Origin: CAYVSF01 sp046482855
GTDB taxonomy: Bacteria; Bacteroidota; Bacteroidia; Bacteroidales; UBA12077
Reading direction: 5' to 3'
NCBI GenBank assembly: GCA_046482855.1
Contig: JAWOEH010000031.1
Coordinates: 1 to 8,941, forward strand
DNA: 8,941 nt
Under the pieces are notes generated by a model. It was given only the letters and a program-made list of their open reading frames with translations. It did not search any database and was not told where the DNA came from. Positions 8,301 through 8,941 of the stretch are shown here, one piece after another (positions within the stretch are counted from its first letter, which is position 1; the number at the start of each line of letters is the position of its first letter). Made by a program: the position numbers and the translations under genes.

Positions 8301-8308
8301 TTTGTCAT
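2354..8308 (-). CDS. Giant soluble hybrid histidine kinase (REC, eight PAS, two GAF, HisKA-HATPase, REC)
   Basis: The 1984-residue protein has, in order: receiver 5-122 (E12/D13, D57, T85, K107); coiled coil 125-165; PAS1 162-280; PAS2 285-402; PAS3 404-521; PAS4 523-641; PAS5 645-768; GAF1 770-935; PAS6 940-1060; PAS7 1065-1184; GAF2 1198-1363; PAS8 1370-1482; HisKA 1500-1567 with H1510 in MSHEIRTPMNAI; HATPase 1612-1726 (N box N1623/N1627, G1 DTGIGI at D1659, G2 GGTGLGL 1688-1694); receiver 1754-1870 (D1759/D1760, D1803, T1833, K1854); helical tail 1885-1984. Most PAS units end with the usual D(I/L)T linker (for example MEDITERK, SRDITDRK). Autophosphorylation at H1510 and transfer to D1803 are expected from the family. 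Ligands are unknown. No transmembrane or signal segment is seen, so it should be cytoplasmic, integrating several inner signals. The tail resembles an HPt helical bundle but lacks a histidine in the expected position. The ATG at 8306-8308 lies directly before a canonical receiver start (FSILLVED). It is first in a two-kinase operon and diverges from rpsA. The frame is intact through almost 6 kb. Confidence 0.95.
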   Translation of the reverse strand: MTKKGFSILLVEDSASTAAYLEHLVTQLDYSVAGIASTGEEAVNLALSLHPDLILMDIVLAGGMDGIEAATQIKQREDIPILYLTAHDEEALLLRAQITHPSAYILKPFNTRELEINISFALHRHKSKQQLKVWESKSQELKQNLQRKKQAIQEAHTRTRETELLFSATLDALSEAVFVLDPEFHIVYANKKQLEFTHTIFPKNEIIGLSYFEVYNDFASEEIKSQYLQVFHEGVTLRQEEQYRGSGKIRYLEVIKSPIIEQEKVAYVVTSIVDITSKREQKQEIAQAEQNLTNLLNNFQEMIFVLTPEGHIKDCNKTSLARLNISKNKITDQPITRYFSPSSRKTLKNIFQNQHHSLPYNILGLQVSDTDNLPVEAQIISGIWNKNKAYYLICRDLTEIKRSEEKFEKAFHSTPSLTAISTLNEGIFIDVNQQFLETLGYKKEEVLGKTSKEIGMFKEYLQREEIIEQVSSGKAIEGMEVEVQAKNGELLTVRAFIDKLEISGEPHLFTVMEDITERKAKYEQLDILSKAVKQSQNIIIITDKEGLIEYANPAFEQVTGYTAEEVNGKKTSILNAGFHTKEYYEVLWHTIQEGNVWRGEFRNMKKNGELYWESASITPMKNTAGEITHYIAIKEDITAKKETQERIMETQMRYQSMFEENRAIQLLIDPETHKIIDANNAAAEFYGYSVLRLTKMTINSISTSSKKQTARMIDEIRHRGIKQHQVQHLMASGEKRHIEAFSSPLTMHGREVIYTIVVDIDEQKQAEQAIAFQNQLNEIRAHIWQQAFIASDYNHLIQELSSYLARAFTLSRVSYMDIDYESLTGKITHCWTNQVISTINEKAPSYILKQNLGKPYTIFRRDGIPEGVRHFLWKLVDKYDIQTVLVIPIGDIRKPIGYLFFDDSQEMRKWNKNIITLLQEAANIIALKHDFISSKEELARSEEMYRLISETTRDLICTHDIKGHYTYVSPSVRVILGYEPHELLGSNPYDLFYPGDAEKIKEESHKRASEGLLDNTIEYRIQRKDKRYIWLETLTQPVKNKKGDIIGLQTSSRDITDRKMAEERIRLNEEKYRTIFESMHDVYAEVQVDGTIMEVSPSIKRLSGYSREEVLGKNIKGFYLHPEDRVQLLAALKKSGRVTDFEIEMRKRNGEHITASYSVFLKPGREGVPPQIQGTMRDVTLRKKNEEALKKQQKQIAQNLRNQKLLSQISITLNAPGAFIEQLESIIELIGKNLDLGRVHIFENNENNSATSSTFEWCNTGVTPVKSHLQAIPYSLIPSWKKSLDRQEYMIITNPEELAEDLRKITNLMGSSSLAVFPLIVVDKTIGFIGLEDSRKEHHWDKSEIALLQTITNIISNAFERRFSNQQLKTSLRTNEAILNAIPDAILQFDKYGRFTRTLENPSEQLSFDQINILGKNVHEVLDAPLATQMHAAITEAVLTGEALLEYKIQKKKKVHYYEARLLRINNNEALAMIRNVSALKEYQSQLKEAKESAEQANEAKTQFLANMSHEIRTPMNAILGFSEVLLNKLTDPVNKNHLQTIITSGQTLLALINDILDLSKIEAGKMEIEFEPVNLHTVLSDMYKIFEYKAQEQGLKLTCRINESTPHSLLLDEVRMRQILFNLLGNAIKFTPEGRVSVYIDSQQINRNQCRLMLSVQDTGIGISEEQQELIFDAFQQQSGQSTRKYGGTGLGLTITKKLVNKMGGHIELESEPGKGSIFKVVLPSTRIVHQKEHKTYGGTSPKPEFILFQPAHILVIDDIEYNIKLVQNLLAHQPLRISTATNAPEGLAIIDKEMPDLVLMDIRMEGMGGVEATENIRKHEDWKDLPVVAFTASAMKSQLNEWQHLFDDYLRKPITSKDLFSVLAKYLAFDTKEQQTPDPMESAVKEFTPHEIKACNQALKELERTFTARWEEIKDTLIIDDIQEFAEDLQKLALQKQFAPLNTYAEKLKQAVASFDITQIEVDMQQFNSLLEQWKNKVEHNQ

Positions 8309-8359
8309 GCCGATAATCTTGCTTTTGCCTGTTTGGTTTATTAACCCCGGTAGCTTATA

Positions 8360-8405
8360 GCCTTGGTAAGATGACGTATCTTATGTGAGTAAACGTGGCC
8401 AAGGC
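8360..8405. repeat. Nested inverted repeat upstream of the giant kinase gene
   Basis: The outer arms GCCTTGG (8360-8366) and CCAAGGC (8399-8405) are perfect inverted copies. Immediately inside the left arm is a second perfect hairpin, TAAGAT (8367-8372), loop GACGT, ATCTTA (8378-8383), so the two stems could stack. It lies 52-97 bases before the kinase start codon. It may be a regulator site or part of the kinase leader RNA. It is not followed by a T tract on either strand, so it is not a standard terminator. Confidence 0.5.
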
Positions 8406-8462
8406 AAAACTGTTCCATAATATGATGTAATTAGGAAAAATACTTGCTTTTCGTCTCGAATA

Positions 8463-8493
8463 TTTGACAATTCAATTTATAAAACTTATTTTG
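8463..8493 (+). promoter_or_regulatory. Candidate upstream promoter for rpsA
   Basis: TTTG (8463-8466) is followed after 19 bases by TTATTTTG (8486-8493), seven of eight positions of the Bacteroidota -7 consensus TAnnTTTG with an exact -33 element and usual spacing. The same stretch also reads TTGACA-N17-TATTTT, close to a generic sigma-70 promoter. A transcript from here would have a leader of about 150 bases before rpsA. Confidence 0.35.
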
Positions 8494-8560
8494 AGAAGTC
8501 AAAAGTTCATTCAGAAATCACAAGCACCTATGTATAAACACCAATTTTCTCTTCTAAGGC

Positions 8561-8591
8561 TTTACTAGTTAAAAATAAAGTGCTACTTTTG
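8561..8591 (+). promoter_or_regulatory. rpsA: Candidate main promoter of rpsA, Bacteroidota type
   Basis: TACTTTTG (8584-8591) matches the Bacteroidota -7 consensus TAnnTTTG exactly, and TTTA (8561-8564) sits 19 bases upstream as a near match to the -33 TTTG element. Transcription would begin near 8597, giving an AT-rich leader of about 55 bases before the rpsA start codon. The exact -7 match, correct spacing and position before a highly expressed ribosomal gene make this the best promoter in the window. Confidence 0.6.
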
Positions 8592-8638
8592 CACTCTGAA
8601 TTTTATCTATAAATATTGTCTAACCCACTAATTGTGAT

Positions 8639-8650
8639 TAATTTAAATTA
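8639..8650 (+). repeat. AT-only palindrome next to the rpsA start codon
   Basis: TAATTTAAATTA is a perfect 12-base palindrome ending one base before the rpsA ATG. A competing hairpin, CTAATT (8628-8633) with AATTAG (8646-8651), also abuts the start codon. Both are weak AT stems. An unstructured AT-rich stretch before the start is normal for Bacteroidota genes without a Shine-Dalgarno sequence, so this may be composition only. Confidence 0.4.
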
Positions 8651-8651
8651 G

Positions 8652-8941
8652 ATGACAGAAGAAACAAACAAAGGTGCCGAGAACAAAGTGCACACTGAAC
8701 AATCCCAGCAAGTAAAATCGGAGAAAGACATTCTCGATTTCGCAACGCCGGATCAAGACTTTGATTGGGGAGCGTTTGAAGAAGATGCACATGACGTAAA
8801 ATCTCCACAAAAAGGAGAATTAGCACAAAAGTATGACGAAACCCTCTCGACAATCAGCGAAAATGAGGTGATTGACGGAACTGTGGTTTCTATGAACAAG
8901 CGTGAAGTTGTAATCAATATTGGTTACAAGTCGGAAGGTGT
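8652..8941 (+). CDS. rpsA: 30S ribosomal protein S1, 5' part (continues past right edge)
   Basis: The first 96 codons of ribosomal protein S1, which binds mRNA on the small ribosomal subunit and helps bring leaders without strong Shine-Dalgarno pairing to the ribosome. Residues 1-70 are an acidic, low-hydrophobicity leader containing DFDWGAFEED and ELAQKYDETLSTI, a layout typical of Bacteroidota S1 proteins; the first S1 (OB-fold) repeat begins near residue 72 with ENEVIDGTVVSMNKREVVIN and runs into IGYKSEG at the edge. A complete member usually has several S1 repeats and about 600 residues, so most of the gene is outside the window. The ATG at 8652-8654 is the first in-frame start after the AT-rich leader; no Shine-Dalgarno sequence is present. 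It diverges from the kinase operon and probably has its own promoters at 8561-8591 and 8463-8493. Confidence 0.93.
   Translation, partial: MTEETNKGAENKVHTEQSQQVKSEKDILDFATPDQDFDWGAFEEDAHDVKSPQKGELAQKYDETLSTISENEVIDGTVVSMNKREVVINIGYKSEG

Larger units (their letters stand above)
8309..8651. other. Divergent intergenic region between the giant kinase gene and rpsA
   Basis: These 343 bases separate two genes transcribed away from each other, so both sets of promoters should lie here. No gene, tRNA or terminator is visible. The left third (8309-8410) is less AT-rich and holds a nested inverted repeat; the remainder is strongly AT-rich and holds two plus-strand promoter candidates for rpsA. I could not find a convincing TAnnTTTG promoter on the minus strand for the kinase: the near matches (CAGTTTTG at 8405-8412, TATTTTTC at 8435-8442, AACTTTTG at 8500-8507) lack a -33 element at the usual distance. 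Confidence 0.7.

Noticed and set aside
8638..8853. Minus-strand 71-codon frame opposite rpsA
   Set aside because: Shadow of the S1 coding sequence, which is recognised with confidence.
1..8941. CRISPR array, transposon ends, tRNA or other structured RNA genes
   Set aside because: No regularly spaced repeats, transposase-like sequence, flanking target duplications or cloverleaf sequence were seen in either intergenic region; the PAS repeats are protein-level only.

Overview
The window reads as chromosomal DNA from a member of the Bacteroidota. The strongest support is the gene entering the right edge: the first 96 codons of a Bacteroidota-type ribosomal protein S1 (rpsA), with an acidic leader and then the first S1 motif (VVINIGYKSEG). 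Other support: no clear Shine-Dalgarno sequence before any of the intact starts, a good Bacteroidota-style promoter (TTTA-N19-TACTTTTG) before rpsA, moderately AT-rich DNA, and very large soluble PAS/GAF hybrid kinases of the kind common in marine and anaerobic Bacteroidota. I cannot name a genus.

Layout, left to right. (1) 1-891, minus strand: the 5' two thirds or so of a PAS-domain sensor protein that runs off the left edge. Its reading frame is broken near 690-693; one base in a run of four T (A on the coding strand) separates a 5' fragment (640-891) from the main frame (1-704). (2) 897-1216: non-coding, with small palindromes, a triple ATCTTnGG-like repeat and a weak minus-strand promoter candidate. 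(3) 1217-2332, minus: a 371-residue response-regulator/histidine-kinase protein in REC-HisKA-HATPase order. (4) 2354-8308, minus: a 1984-residue soluble hybrid histidine kinase, REC-PAS5-GAF-PAS2-GAF-PAS-HisKA-HATPase-REC-helical tail. (5) 8309-8651: divergent intergenic region with two candidate promoters for rpsA and a nested inverted repeat. (6) 8652-8941, plus: start of rpsA.

The giant kinase and the small REC-kinase are separated by 21 bases on the same strand and are almost certainly co-transcribed, giant kinase first. Each begins with an intact receiver domain, so both can receive phosphate as well as (probably) make it. No transmembrane segment, DNA-binding domain, GGDEF/EAL domain or HPt domain with a phosphorylatable histidine is visible, so this is a cytoplasmic signal-integration module whose upstream donor, phosphotransfer carrier and final output lie elsewhere. 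The frameshifted PAS gene downstream may be a third member of the same pathway. Nearly all of the window is explained by known families. I saw no new defence, mobile or RNA system; the points worth a second look are the broken PAS gene, the kinase pair without an output, the histidine-less C-terminal tail and the structured divergent promoter region.
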